A stretch of 64,000 bases of DNA from Seohaeicola saemankumensis (GCF_020171285.1 NZ_JAIUZI010000003.1:372001-436000), one strand, 5' to 3'. Counted from the first letter of the stretch, positions 35,501-44,423 are shown. Notes: generated from the sequence alone by a model not told the origin. Numbers and translations are program-made.

Positions 35501-36250
35501 ATGACGTATTGTGTTGGGATGCTTCTGAACAGGGGGCTGGTGTTCATGTCCGACACACGGACGAATGCCGGGCTCGACAATATTGCAACTGCGCGGAAAA
35601 TGCACACGTGGGAGGTGCCCGGAGAACGGGTCATCACCCTGATGACCGCCGGCAACCTGGCGACAACGCAGGCCGTTGTGGGGATAATCGACGAACGCAC
35701 CAAGGCGCCGGGCGACCGGTCGCCGTCGATCCTCGAGGCGCCGTCGATGTTCCAGATCGCGCGCGAAGTCGGACAGACCCTGAAAGAGGTCATCGCGCAC
35801 AACGCCGAAGGCGGCGCGCAGTCCAACGCCAGCACCTTTGGCGCCACGATGATTATGGGCGGACAGATCAAGGGGAGCGCGCCGCGGCTTTTCCTGATCT
35901 ATCCCGAGGGTAATTTCATCGAAGCCTCGGATGACAACCCGTTTTTCCAGATTGGGGAAACCAAGTACGGCAAACCGATTCTGGTGCGGGCCTATGATCC
36001 GGCGATGAGCTTTGAACAGGCGATCAAACTGTTGCTCGTCAGCTTTGACAGCACGATCAAATCCAACCTCTCCGTGGGCTTGCCGCTGGATTATGTGACC
36101 TACGGTCGGGACAGCCTGCGGTTCGGCCGGCAGGGCAGAATTGTCGAATCAGATCCCTATTACCAGACGGTGTCGAACGGTTGGGGAGAGGCGCTGAAAT
36201 CCGCTTTTGGCCAGTTGCCGGAATACAGTTTCGACCGCCAGCCGGACTAA
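35501..36250 (+). CDS. anbu: Anbu, proteasome-like N-terminal nucleophile peptidase homologue
   Basis: The 249-residue protein has the proteasome beta-subunit fold. I start at ATG 35501 because the next residue is Thr (MTYCVGMLLNRGLVFMSDTR), which becomes the N-terminal nucleophile; an in-frame ATG at 35471 would bury it. SDTRTNAG supplies the Asp-Arg pair, and a Lys in the region TARKMH is the candidate third residue. Anbu proteins form open helical or ring assemblies and their substrates are not settled. It ends the four-gene operon, 70 bases after the transglutaminase. Confidence 0.9.
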   Translation: MTYCVGMLLNRGLVFMSDTRTNAGLDNIATARKMHTWEVPGERVITLMTAGNLATTQAVVGIIDERTKAPGDRSPSILEAPSMFQIAREVGQTLKEVIAHNAEGGAQSNASTFGATMIMGGQIKGSAPRLFLIYPEGNFIEASDDNPFFQIGETKYGKPILVRAYDPAMSFEQAIKLLLVSFDSTIKSNLSVGLPLDYVTYGRDSLRFGRQGRIVESDPYYQTVSNGWGEALKSAFGQLPEYSFDRQPD

Positions 36251-36266
36251 CCTGGCGAGTGTCGCC

Positions 36267-36288
36267 CAAGAATTTTCAAAAATTCTTG
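36267..36288 (+). terminator. AAGAATTTT hairpin after anbu, copy 2
   Basis: CAAGAATTTT and AAAATTCTTG pair perfectly with a 2-base loop, 17 bases after the anbu stop. A second weaker stem (CAAAAACCTT with AAAGATTTTTG) follows at about 36290-36312 and ends in a T-rich arm. The pair sits between convergent genes and probably ends the anbu operon transcript. The same arms occur at 28693-28715. Confidence 0.65.
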
Positions 36289-36355
36289 CCAAAAACCTTA
36301 CAAAGATTTTTGTCCCGCCGCGACATGCGCGGCGGGGGTGGTCTCATGTCGACGC

Positions 36356-37303
36356 TTAGTACAGCGCGACCGGGTTGATGATCATCTGCACGGTTCCGCG
36401 AATCCGGGCCTGCCCCAGCACGAACATGAACTCGTTCACGCCATCGCGCAGCACCGGGCCGGTGTTCATGGTTTCCAGGATGTAGATGCCGTGTTCTTTG
36501 AGCAGCACCACGTGGCCGTAAAACGCCCCGTCGCCCGGTGCCGGCGGCACCGGCTCGATACCCCAGGTGTCGGCACCCACAGCCATCACGTCAAGCGAAG
36601 CCAGATAGCGCGAGCCGCTGACGTTGATGCCCGGTTCACCCGAAACCCAGGCCGTCGGGTCGCTGTCCAGCATGTTCTCGGTCCAGCCGGTGTGGAACAG
36701 GACGATGTCGCCCTTGCCGATGCTGACGCCCTGCGCCTCGGCGGCCGCCTTGATCTCCTCCTCGCCAAAGTGGTCGCCGGCAGCAAGGAAATCCTTGCCG
36801 GCATGTTTCGCCATATCCAGGATCACGGCACGGCCGACCAGCGGCGGGATGGCGTGCACGCCCAGTTTGGTCAGGCCGGTGATCACGCTGATCTCTTTCT
36901 CGTCGAGACAGTTGTAATAATAGCCTTTCTCTCCGAGATGACCGAGGCCGTCGATCTGGCTGCCGATGCCCACCCAGGTCTGCAGGATGTCATCGTTATA
37001 GTTGCCGGGATAGCCGAACTGGGTCAGCTTCTGACCGCCCTGCTGGTTCGGCTGAACCACCTGCAGGTTGAGGCTGCGCGGCGCAAAGGCCGGTGTCTTA
37101 GAATCGATGACGATGCCAAGGGGCGTGGATTTCCCCTGTTTGATCAGCTTGGCCGCCATCAGCGTGTTTTCCGGCGTAACCAGGTTGGCGGACCCGATCT
37201 CGTCGTCGGCGCCCCATTTCGATTCACGGCAGTCCTGCGCAAATGCAGTGGTCGCGGCCATGGTAATAGCGCAGGCAAAGCCTGCTATGGTTGTTATTTT
37301 CAA
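36356..37303 (-). CDS. Exported cyclase-family protein (kynurenine formamidase/isatin hydrolase superfamily)
   Basis: The 315-residue protein has a signal peptide (KITTIAGFACAITMAATTAFAQ is the region, cleavage near FAQ-D). I use TTG 37303, because GGAGGA lies 6 bases upstream; an ATG at 37318 overlaps that ribosome-binding site. The cyclase metal motif HxGTHxDxxxH appears in a changed form, GIGSQIDGLGH, as in a subgroup of the family that has Thr/Ser-Gln at this place. Substrate unknown; cyclic amide or lactone hydrolysis in the periplasm is the likely class. It converges with anbu. Confidence 0.8.
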   Translation of the reverse strand: MKITTIAGFACAITMAATTAFAQDCRESKWGADDEIGSANLVTPENTLMAAKLIKQGKSTPLGIVIDSKTPAFAPRSLNLQVVQPNQQGGQKLTQFGYPGNYNDDILQTWVGIGSQIDGLGHLGEKGYYYNCLDEKEISVITGLTKLGVHAIPPLVGRAVILDMAKHAGKDFLAAGDHFGEEEIKAAAEAQGVSIGKGDIVLFHTGWTENMLDSDPTAWVSGEPGINVSGSRYLASLDVMAVGADTWGIEPVPPAPGDGAFYGHVVLLKEHGIYILETMNTGPVLRDGVNEFMFVLGQARIRGTVQMIINPVALY

Positions 37304-37324
37304 TGTATTTCCTCCCATAGAACG

Positions 37325-37349
37325 GGGGCCGAAACAGTTTTTCGGCCCC
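37325..37349 (-). terminator. Stem-loop downstream of maiA
   Basis: GGGGCCGAAA and TTTCGGCCCC pair over 10 bases with a 5-base loop, 72 bases after the maiA stop and 22 bases before the cyclase-family start on the same strand. There is no U tract on the minus strand, so termination would depend on Rho or the element may stabilise the 3' end. Confidence 0.45.
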
Positions 37350-37420
37350 GAACTTACTTAGCGTAACACCAAGATTGCCACGATGGGTAGAAAAATTTTC
37401 CGCAGAGTAGAACGTGGCGA

Positions 37421-38059
37421 TCAGGCCGGTTTCGTCTGATCAGGGTGCGCCGCGGCAAAGGCGGGATGTGCGGCACATGCGGTTTCCACGGCCAGGCACC
37501 GGGGCAGGTCGCTGATGTCCACCTCCCACCTGTGCGCGTTGTAAAGCTGTGGCATCAGGCAGATATCGGCCAGACCCGGCGTATCGCCACAGCAATAGGG
37601 GGCTTGGTCAAACCGGGCCAGCAGCGTCTCAAAGGCGATCAGGCCGGGGCGGATGAACCGCTGCATCCACGCCTGCCGCGCGCCGTCGCGACCGCCGGAC
37701 ATCTTGTCTGCCTCGGCGGCCACGGAGAGGTTGCAAACCGGGTGAATGTCCACGGCAATGGCATGGGCCAATGCCATGGCCCGAGCCCGGCCGCCCGGCT
37801 CTGCCGGCAACAGGTTCAGGCCGCGTGTATTATCGAGGTAGTCGAGGATCGCCAGCGACTGCGTCAACCGCAGCCCGTCGATATCCAGAACCGGAACAAA
37901 ACCCTGCGGATTGCGGTCAAGGTGATCGGCCCCCTTGTGATCCCCCTTGACCAGATCGACCGGCACCGAACGATAGGGGATCCCGGCCAGGTTCAGCGCG
38001 ATGCGCACCCGGTAGCTGGCGGACGAGCGCCAGTAGTCATACAGAACTGTGTCCATCAT
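37421..38059 (-). CDS. maiA: Maleylacetoacetate isomerase (zeta-class glutathione transferase)
   Basis: The 212-residue protein has the zeta GST active-site motif YDYWRSSASYRVRIALN and the C-terminal domain with YNAHRWEVD. It isomerises maleylacetoacetate to fumarylacetoacetate using glutathione, the step between HmgA and FahA. Two ATGs are adjacent (38059 and 38056); GGGAGG is better spaced for the second. It is the last gene of the homogentisate operon, separated from the VOC gene by a 70-base gap with a hairpin. Confidence 0.93.
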   Translation of the reverse strand: MMDTVLYDYWRSSASYRVRIALNLAGIPYRSVPVDLVKGDHKGADHLDRNPQGFVPVLDIDGLRLTQSLAILDYLDNTRGLNLLPAEPGGRARAMALAHAIAVDIHPVCNLSVAAEADKMSGGRDGARQAWMQRFIRPGLIAFETLLARFDQAPYCCGDTPGLADICLMPQLYNAHRWEVDISDLPRCLAVETACAAHPAFAAAHPDQTKPA

Positions 38060-38083
38060 GCCCTCCCAAGCAGTGAAGACGGA

Positions 38084-38107
38084 ACAACCGGCGCAGCGGC
38101 CGGTTGT
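38084..38107. promoter_or_regulatory. Intergenic hairpin before maiA
   Basis: ACAACCGGC and GCCGGTTGT pair perfectly over 9 bases with a 6-base loop, between the VOC gene stop and the maiA start. It has no U tract and may be an mRNA processing or stabilising stem within the operon. Confidence 0.4.
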
Positions 38108-38129
38108 CCATTGGTATCATGGCCCGGGA

Positions 38130-38672
38130 TCAGACGTCGCTGAGTTCCTTGGCGTGCATCCATTCCGCGTGCTTGGGGGCCTTCTTGGTCCGCGACCATT
38201 CTTCCAGCATGTCCCATTTCACGTCGTTCAACCGTGCCAGCATGGCCTCTTCCTCGGGGTCCGGACAGGCCAGTTCGACACGGTGGCCGTTGGGGTCGAA
38301 GAAATAGATCGAATGAAAGATCGAATGGTCGGTCACGCCCAGAACATCGACGCCCTTGGCCTCCAGATGCTCTTTGAACGCCAGCAGTTCGGCGTGGTCC
38401 TTGACCTTGAAGGCGATGTGCTGGACCCACGCGGGCGTGTTGGGGTCGCGCCCCATCTCGGGTTTGGTGGGCAGTTCGAAAAACGCGAGCACGTTGCCGT
38501 CGCCCGCATCCAGGAACAGGTGCATGTAGGGGTCGGGTTCATGGGTGGACGGGACATGGTCCTCGGCAATGGCCAGGATAAAATCCATGTTCAGCATTTC
38601 GCCGTACCATTCGACGGTTTCCTTGGCATCCTTGCAGCGATAGGCGACGTGGTGAATTTTCTCGATTTTCAT
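38130..38672 (-). CDS. VOC-family protein (glyoxalase/extradiol-like), homogentisate operon
   Basis: The 180-residue protein contains one VOC unit: MKIEKIHHVAYRCKDAKETV at the start and YFFDPNGHRVELACPD at the end of the fold, with His and Glu at positions used as metal ligands. A C-terminal tail of about 45 residues is helical. Members include lyases, isomerases and dioxygenases, and I cannot choose. The start has GAGGAG upstream that overlaps the DUF2783 stop region, so the genes are coupled. Confidence 0.8.
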   Translation of the reverse strand: MKIEKIHHVAYRCKDAKETVEWYGEMLNMDFILAIAEDHVPSTHEPDPYMHLFLDAGDGNVLAFFELPTKPEMGRDPNTPAWVQHIAFKVKDHAELLAFKEHLEAKGVDVLGVTDHSIFHSIYFFDPNGHRVELACPDPEEEAMLARLNDVKWDMLEEWSRTKKAPKHAEWMHAKELSDV

Positions 38673-38676
38673 TTTC

Positions 38677-38877
38677 TTACTCCTCCATCTTGAACGCGGC
38701 CGCGTTCAGCGCCTGGCTCAGCACTTGGCGGTCGCCGATATGGTTGGCCAGGATCAGGATCAGCCGGGCGTTCAGTGCCTCGCTGTCGGATTTTTCCAGC
38801 CCTTCGTGGGCTTCCAGCAGGTCGGCGTAGAAATCATCGGCATTGTCGATATTCGGGGTCAGGGTCAGATCGGACAT
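38677..38877 (-). CDS. DUF2783 protein
   Basis: The 66-residue protein is recognisable as DUF2783 by DDFYADLLEAHEGL and LNARLILILANHIGD. It is helical with no catalytic motif. In many proteobacteria this family sits beside FAD monooxygenases like the one encoded 5 bases upstream, and may be an accessory subunit. It is placed between that gene and the VOC gene with strong ribosome-binding sites. Confidence 0.85.
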   Translation of the reverse strand: MSDLTLTPNIDNADDFYADLLEAHEGLEKSDSEALNARLILILANHIGDRQVLSQALNAAAFKMEE

Positions 38878-38882
38878 GGGTG

Positions 38883-40493
38883 TTACTCCTTGCCGGTGGC
38901 GCGGCGGATCGCGGCGCGGAACAGGTTGTCGTCATAGGTGGCGCGCCGGGCGGCGACGTGCTGGTCGGGGCGGATCAGATAGACGCCCGATTCCGCGTCG
39001 CCCAGATACCGCTCCTTGAGCGCCAGTGTCGGATCGTCCTTGACCGACAGCGCCAGCCTAGTGACCGTCACGCCGTCTTCCACGATCTCGTCCGGCGCTT
39101 CGGCGTCAATGGTCAGCAGGGTGAACCGGTCGCCCAGTTCCTGCAGAAGGAAACCGTCGCCCAGCGGCACGTCGAGGCAGGGCGATCCGGGCCGCGTGCG
39201 GGCCGGGCCGGCCAATGCATCGGCCGAGTTCAGTGGCGAGCCGTCATAGGTGCAGGGCACGCTCAGCCGCCCGGCGTTCACCAGCGGACGGGCGAATTCG
39301 TACTGTTCGGCCAGATCCAGAACCGCATCGCGGAACAGCCGCGAGGTGTCCGACTTTGGCGTGATGAAATCGGTTGAGCGGGTGGAATTCAGGATGTTCT
39401 CGTCGGCACCGTGAACCCGCTCGACATCATAGCTGTCCAGCAGTGTCTCGGGTGCCTTGCCGTCCAGCACCAGCTTGAGCTTCCAGCACAGGTTGTCCGT
39501 GTCCTGCAGCCCCGAGTTCGCGCCCCGGGCGCCAAAAGGCGAGACCTGATGCGCGGCATCGCCGGCAAAGATCACCCGGTCGTGGCGGAATTGCTCCATC
39601 CGGCGGCACTGGAAGGTGTAGATGCTGACCCATTCCAGTTCAAAGTCGATATCATCGCCCAGCATCGCCTTCAGGCGCGGGATGACGTTTTCAGGGCGTT
39701 TCTCGCGCTCCTTGTCGATGTCCCAGCCCAGCTGCAGGTCGATGCGCCAGACATTGTCGGGCTGTTTGTGCAGCAGCGCCGACTGGCCCCTGTTAAACGG
39801 CGGGTCAAACCAGAACCAGCGTTCGGTCGGGAAATCGGCCTCCATCACCACGTCGGCGATCAGGAAGTTGTCTTCGAACACGCGGCCGACGAAATCCTTG
39901 CCCAGCATCGCGCGCAGGGTGGAATTGGCCCCGTCACAGGCGATCAGCCAGTCGGCTTCGATGTTGTAGCTGCCCTCGGGCGTGTCGATTTCCAGCGTCA
40001 CGTGGTCGGGGTGAGTCCCCACAGCGCTGACCTTGTTTCGTCCCCGCAGGTCGAGGTTGGCGCCCTCTTTCTGCAGTTCGCGGACACGGTCCACGAGGTA
40101 TTCCTCGAAGTAGTATTGCTGCAGGTTGATAAAGGCGGGACGCCGGTGGCCTTCTTCGGGCAGCAGGTCAAAGGTGTAGACCTCGCGTTCATCAAAGAAC
40201 ACCTTGCCGACATCCCATTCGACCCCCTTGTCGACCATCGGCTGGCCACAGCCCAGCCGGTCGAGGATCTCGAGCGGACGTTTGGCAAAGCAGATGGCGC
40301 GAGAGCCGAAACTGACCTTGTCGTTATCGTCCAGCACGACCACGTCCACACCCTGCTGAGCAAGGTCGATGGCTGCGGCGAGGCCGACAGGACCCGCGCC
40401 GATGATCACCACCTGATGGCGGACCGGGACCGGCGCGTCCTGATCGGGACTGCGGGTATAGGGGTACATCGGGGTTTCGAAGATCTTGTTCAT
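38883..40493 (-). CDS. FAD-dependent aromatic monooxygenase (MhpA/PheA-type)
   Basis: The 536-residue group A flavin monooxygenase has VVIIGAGPVGLAAAIDLAQ (FAD dinucleotide fold, about residue 28), the DG motif ACDGANSTLR and the GD motif VIFAGDAAHQVSPFGARG. Its C-terminal thioredoxin-like part is shortened. It resembles 3-(3-hydroxyphenyl)propionate hydroxylase. In a homogentisate operon a plausible role is hydroxylation of a hydroxyphenylacetate to homogentisate; this is inference. No hppD gene occurs in the window. The ATG is preceded by GGGAGAGGAG. Confidence 0.85.
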   Translation of the reverse strand: MNKIFETPMYPYTRSPDQDAPVPVRHQVVIIGAGPVGLAAAIDLAQQGVDVVVLDDNDKVSFGSRAICFAKRPLEILDRLGCGQPMVDKGVEWDVGKVFFDEREVYTFDLLPEEGHRRPAFINLQQYYFEEYLVDRVRELQKEGANLDLRGRNKVSAVGTHPDHVTLEIDTPEGSYNIEADWLIACDGANSTLRAMLGKDFVGRVFEDNFLIADVVMEADFPTERWFWFDPPFNRGQSALLHKQPDNVWRIDLQLGWDIDKEREKRPENVIPRLKAMLGDDIDFELEWVSIYTFQCRRMEQFRHDRVIFAGDAAHQVSPFGARGANSGLQDTDNLCWKLKLVLDGKAPETLLDSYDVERVHGADENILNSTRSTDFITPKSDTSRLFRDAVLDLAEQYEFARPLVNAGRLSVPCTYDGSPLNSADALAGPARTRPGSPCLDVPLGDGFLLQELGDRFTLLTIDAEAPDEIVEDGVTVTRLALSVKDDPTLALKERYLGDAESGVYLIRPDQHVAARRATYDDNLFRAAIRRATGKE

Positions 40494-40632
40494 TGGGTCT
40501 CCTCTCCCAAGACAGGACGCGCGTCGCGCGCAGGTTCTCCATGCCCCGGCCAACACTGGTCGGGATTGTTGCAGGTATGGTGCCACCTTGCAGGTCAGGG
40601 CGACACGATCTGGATCAAGTTCGGGGCCGTGC

Positions 40633-41583
40633 TCAGCCCTGCAGTTGTTCCCACATTTCCAGGTCGCGCTGCGCGGTCCAGATCCGTGGCGTGTCAATGC
40701 CGCGCGCCTCGTCGTAGGCGCGGGCGACGTTGAACGGCAGGCAGTGTTCGTAAATCGCGAAATCGGCGAACTTGGGGTCACATTCCGCGCGCACCGCATC
40801 CCAGGCGTCTTTCAGCGAACCGCCACGGGCGGCCACGCGTTCTACCGGACGATAGGTGCTGCCAACGAAATCGCGGGTGCTTTCGATGGCGGCCATCACC
40901 GCATCGGGGCCGACAAGTGCATCGCCGCGCCCCGGCGCGATTGCGTCGACGTCGAAATACTGGATCGCGTCCAGCGTATCGCCCCAATCGCCAAAGTGGC
41001 CGTCGCCGCAGTAGCAGGCTGAGTGGTATTCGACGATGTCACCGGTGAACATGACGTTTTCGTCGGGCACATGGATCACGATGTCGCCGGCGGTATGGGC
41101 GCGGCCCAGGTGCATCAGGTCGACCCGGCGGTTGCCGAGGTAAACGGTCATCATGTCGCTGAAGGTGGTGGTGGGCCAGGTCAGGCCAGGAATGCTCTCG
41201 TGACCCTCGAACAGTCGCGGGAACCGCTGGAATTCGCTGTCCCAGTCCTCTTGTCCGCGCTCGACCACCATGGCGCGGGCCTTGTCGCTCATCAGGATCT
41301 GCTGCGCGCCAAAGGCCGAGGCCCCGAGGACGCGCACCGCGTGGTAGTGGGTCAACGCCACATGTGTGATCGGCTTGTCGGTGACCTCGCGGATGCAGTC
41401 GATCACCTTTTGCGCCAGGCGCGGGGTGGCCTGTGCCTCGACCACCATGACGCTGTCGTCACCGATGATCACGCCAGAGTTGGGATCGCCCTCGGCGGTG
41501 AAGGCATAGAGATCGCGGCCCACTTCGGTGAAGGTGATTTTCTTTTCGGATGTGTCGCCCTGAGAGGCAAATGCCTTGGCCAT
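40633..41583 (-). CDS. Metallo-beta-lactamase-fold protein with an incomplete HxHxDH motif
   Basis: The 316-residue protein has the MBL fold: VMVVEAQATPRLAQ, then THVALTHYHAVRVLGASAF, LMHLGRAHTAGD (H163) and VMFTGDIVEYH (D181). The canonical HxHxDH is here H79-Y-H81-A-V83-R84, so the Asp and third His of metal site 2 are replaced by Val and Arg. It may bind a single metal ion. Its place between fahA and the FAD monooxygenase suggests hydrolysis of a lactone or thioester from the aromatic pathway; substrate unknown. Confidence 0.82.
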   Translation of the reverse strand: MAKAFASQGDTSEKKITFTEVGRDLYAFTAEGDPNSGVIIGDDSVMVVEAQATPRLAQKVIDCIREVTDKPITHVALTHYHAVRVLGASAFGAQQILMSDKARAMVVERGQEDWDSEFQRFPRLFEGHESIPGLTWPTTTFSDMMTVYLGNRRVDLMHLGRAHTAGDIVIHVPDENVMFTGDIVEYHSACYCGDGHFGDWGDTLDAIQYFDVDAIAPGRGDALVGPDAVMAAIESTRDFVGSTYRPVERVAARGGSLKDAWDAVRAECDPKFADFAIYEHCLPFNVARAYDEARGIDTPRIWTAQRDLEMWEQLQG

Positions 41584-41623
41584 GTGTCGTGTCCTTTTTG
41601 ACGCTGCGCCGGGGGCGGGTTCG

Positions 41624-41659
41624 GGAGCCTCCGGCGGGGATATTTGTGAACAGAAGAAG
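41624..41659 (+). repeat. GAGTATTT-family intergenic repeat, degenerate copy a
   Basis: GGGAGCCTCCGGCGGGGATA is followed by TTTGTGAACAGAAGAAG. It matches the other copies in the 5' stem (as copy e) but the core has drifted. It lies between the MBL-fold gene and fahA, opposite to their transcription. Confidence 0.5.
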
Positions 41660-41670
41660 CGCGGGCCGCT

Positions 41671-42927
41671 TTATCTTTTGTAAGGGTCGGCAAGCGCGGG
41701 CAGAACCGTGCCGGTGCAGTCGCCGAAGCCGATTGTGTAGCCGTCGCCACGGGCGGCGCCGGTCAGGGTCAGCGTATCGCCGTCCTCGATAAAGCTGCGG
41801 ATCTCGCCGGTGTCGAGTGTGATCGGCTCCTTGCCGCCCCAGCTGAGTTCCAGGAGCGAGCCTCGTTCGGATTTCTCTGCGCCCGAGATGGTGCCGGAGC
41901 CGAGCAGGTCGCCGGGGGTCATCGGGCAGCCGGAGGTGGTGTGATGCGCCAGTTGCTGCGCGGCGGAATAGTACATCTCTTTGTAATTGGTGCGCGCGAT
42001 GGTGGTGGCGGGTTTGCCGGCGGGGGCCATTGTGACCGCGAGGTCGATGTCATAGAGCATCGGGCCGCAGTCCTTGAGATGATCGAGCAGTTCGAACTCG
42101 CGCGCCGGCGTGTCACAGCGGAACGGTTCCAGCGCCGCCTTGGTCACGATCCACGGGCTGATCGAGGTCGCCGTTGCCTTGGCCTGGAACGGGCCCAGCG
42201 GCTGATACTCCCAGGCCTGGATGTCGCGCGCCGACCAGTCGTTCAGCAGCACGTAGCCAAAGATGTTGGCGTCCGCCTCGGCGACGGTGATCGGCCCCTC
42301 CGACGGGGTGCCGACAATCGCACCCATCTCCAGTTCGATGTCGAAGCGGGCGCAGGGGACAAAGCGGGGCATGGCGTCGTCCGGACCTTTCAACTGGCCC
42401 CAGGGGCGGCGGATATCGGTGCCGGACACCACCACCGAGGACGCGCGCCCGTTGTACCCGATAGGGATATGCAGCCAGTTCGGTGGCAGCGCGTTTTCGG
42501 GCCCGCGGAACATGGTGCCGACGTTGAACGCATGGTTCCGGCCCGCGTAGAAGTCTGTGTATTCACTCACCGCCATCGGCATGTGCAGCGTGGCGCGGGC
42601 CATTGGCACCAGCAGCGGTTCGACCTCGTCCCGCTCGGCGGCGCCTTCGGCCAGCAATGTGGTCAACCGGTCCCGCAACGCGGCCCAGACCGCCGGCCCC
42701 TGTTCCATCAGGTCGTTCCAATAGGGCACATCGAACAGCGGCGTGCCGGCCAGATCGACAATTCCCTGCGCCTCGGCCTCGGTGACATCCAGGATCATGT
42801 CGCCGATGGCCACGCCGCAGCGGGCTTCGCCATCGTCGACCGAAAACACGCCATAGGGCAGGTTGTTCAGCGGAAAGGGGCAATCGGCGCTGTTTGCCGA
42901 TCCAACCCATGATTTCATCAAAGCCAT
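41671..42927 (-). CDS. fahA: Fumarylacetoacetase
   Basis: The 418-residue enzyme cleaves fumarylacetoacetate to fumarate and acetoacetate, the last step of the homogentisate route. It has an N-terminal SH3-like domain (LPYGVFSVDDGEARCGVAIG) and a C-terminal FAH domain with metal residues in DIELEMGAIVG and catalytic-region sequence EYTDFYAGRNHAFNVG and LNDWSARDIQAWEY. GGAAGAC precedes the ATG at 42927; an in-frame ATG 3 codons later is an alternative. Order hmgA-fahA is typical. Confidence 0.95.
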   Translation of the reverse strand: MALMKSWVGSANSADCPFPLNNLPYGVFSVDDGEARCGVAIGDMILDVTEAEAQGIVDLAGTPLFDVPYWNDLMEQGPAVWAALRDRLTTLLAEGAAERDEVEPLLVPMARATLHMPMAVSEYTDFYAGRNHAFNVGTMFRGPENALPPNWLHIPIGYNGRASSVVVSGTDIRRPWGQLKGPDDAMPRFVPCARFDIELEMGAIVGTPSEGPITVAEADANIFGYVLLNDWSARDIQAWEYQPLGPFQAKATATSISPWIVTKAALEPFRCDTPAREFELLDHLKDCGPMLYDIDLAVTMAPAGKPATTIARTNYKEMYYSAAQQLAHHTTSGCPMTPGDLLGSGTISGAEKSERGSLLELSWGGKEPITLDTGEIRSFIEDGDTLTLTGAARGDGYTIGFGDCTGTVLPALADPYKR

Positions 42928-42944
42928 TCTGTCTTCCGTCTATC

Positions 42945-43030
42945 GGCCCCCAAAAGGGGCCCTTTCATCTCTTCCGGAAATACTCCGGGGGTGAATTGGC
43001 CGTCAGGCCAAGAGGGGGCAGCGCCCCCTC
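42945..43030 (-). repeat. GAGTATTT-family intergenic repeat with stems, copy b
   Basis: On the minus strand it reads: stem GAGGGGGC/GCCCCCTC, stem TTGGCC/GGCCAA, then CCCCCGGAGTATTTCC followed by GGAAGAGATGAAAGGG and a GGGGCC/GGCCCC stem. The first stem overlaps the hmgA stop codon, so it probably also acts as the 3' stem of hmgA. It lies between hmgA and fahA. Confidence 0.75.
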
Positions 43031-44390
43031 ACTTCTTGCCGGGCGTGCCGTCGAACTTCTTCTCGATGTCGCTCCAGCAGTCGATATAGTCATCCTGCAA
43101 CGGCGCTTCCTGCGCGGCAAAGCGGGTCAGGTGCTGCGGGAACCGCGTTTCGAACATGAAGCTCATGGTGTTGTCGAGCTTCTCGGCCTTCAGATCGGCA
43201 TTCGACGCCCCCTCGAAGGCGTTCTTGTCCGGCCCATGCGGCAGCATCATGTTGTGCAGGCTCATGCCACCGGGGATGAACCCCTGCGGCTTGGCGTCAT
43301 ACTGGCCATAAATGTTGCCCATCAGCTCGGACATGATGTTCTTGTGATACCACGGCGGGCGGAAGGTGTCCTCTGCCACCATCCAGCGTTCGCGGAACAG
43401 GACAAAGTCGATGTTGGCTGTCCCCGGCACGCCCGACGGCGCGGTCAGCACCGTAAAAATCGACGGGTCAGGGTGGTCGAACAGGATCGCGCCGACCGGG
43501 CAATAAGTGCGCAGGTCGTATTTCACCGGGGCGTAGTTGCCGTGCCAGGCCACGACGTCCAGCGGTGAATGGCCGATTTTCGTCTCGTGGAATTGGCCGC
43601 ACCATTTGATGGTCACGGTCGACGGTGTCTCGCGGTCCTCGAAAGCAGCGACCGGCGTCTTGAAATCGCGGCGGTTGGCCATGCAGTTGGCGCCGATCGG
43701 GCCGCGGCCGGGCAGTTCGAATTTCTGGCCGTAGTTCTCGCAGACAAAGCCGCGCGCCGGTCCTTCCAGCACCTCGACGCGATAGAGCAACCCGCGCGGG
43801 ATGATGGCGATCTCCTTCGGCTCCAGGTCGATGATGCCCAATTCCGTGCAGAACCGCAGCCGACCTTCCTGCGGCACGATCAACAGCTCGGAATCGGCCG
43901 AGTAGAAATAAGCGTCCACCATTGATTCGGTGACCAGGTAGATGTGACTGGCCATGCCCACCTGGGTATTCACATCGCCTGCCGTCGTCATCGTGCGCAT
44001 GCCGGTCAGCCAAGTCAGCCCGGCGTCGGAATGCGGGACCGGGTCCCAGCGGTATTGTCCCAGGGAGACCACGTCCGGATCCACATGCGGCGCGGATTTC
44101 CAGTAGGGCAGGTCGATCTTCTGGTAGCGGTGCGAATGTTTCACCGACGGGCGGATGCGATAGCACCACGTGCGTTCGTTCTGATGGCTGGGCGCGGTAA
44201 AGGCGGTGCCGCTCAGCTGTTCCCCGTAGAGGCCATAGTTACATTTCTGCGGGCTGTTCATGCCCTGCGGCAGCGCGCCCGGCAGCGCCTCGGTTTCAAA
44301 GTCGTTGCCGAAGCCGGGCATATAGCCTTCGGTGGTGCCCGACGGGCTGTTGGCCTGGACAAATTTATGCGGGTCGGATGGACGATTCAT
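43029..44390 (-). CDS. hmgA: Homogentisate 1,2-dioxygenase
   Basis: The 453-residue protein matches HmgA over its length, including [19 protein letters not shown] at the start, LWYR-like [11 protein letters not shown], and the iron-site region with [14 protein letters not shown] and a His/Glu pair near [14 protein letters not shown]. It cleaves homogentisate to maleylacetoacetate. It is the first gene of the operon, with AGGAGG before the ATG and a divergent MarR regulator 71 bases away. fahA and maiA in the same operon complete the route. Confidence 0.96.
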   Translation of the reverse strand: MNRPSDPHKFVQANSPSGTTEGYMPGFGNDFETEALPGALPQGMNSPQKCNYGLYGEQLSGTAFTAPSHQNERTWCYRIRPSVKHSHRYQKIDLPYWKSAPHVDPDVVSLGQYRWDPVPHSDAGLTWLTGMRTMTTAGDVNTQVGMASHIYLVTESMVDAYFYSADSELLIVPQEGRLRFCTELGIIDLEPKEIAIIPRGLLYRVEVLEGPARGFVCENYGQKFELPGRGPIGANCMANRRDFKTPVAAFEDRETPSTVTIKWCGQFHETKIGHSPLDVVAWHGNYAPVKYDLRTYCPVGAILFDHPDPSIFTVLTAPSGVPGTANIDFVLFRERWMVAEDTFRPPWYHKNIMSELMGNIYGQYDAKPQGFIPGGMSLHNMMLPHGPDKNAFEGASNADLKAEKLDNTMSFMFETRFPQHLTRFAAQEAPLQDDYIDCWSDIEKKFDGTPGKK

Positions 44391-44423
44391 CGCGCGTTCC
44401 TCCTTTTGCTGCTTGCTGGGTAA

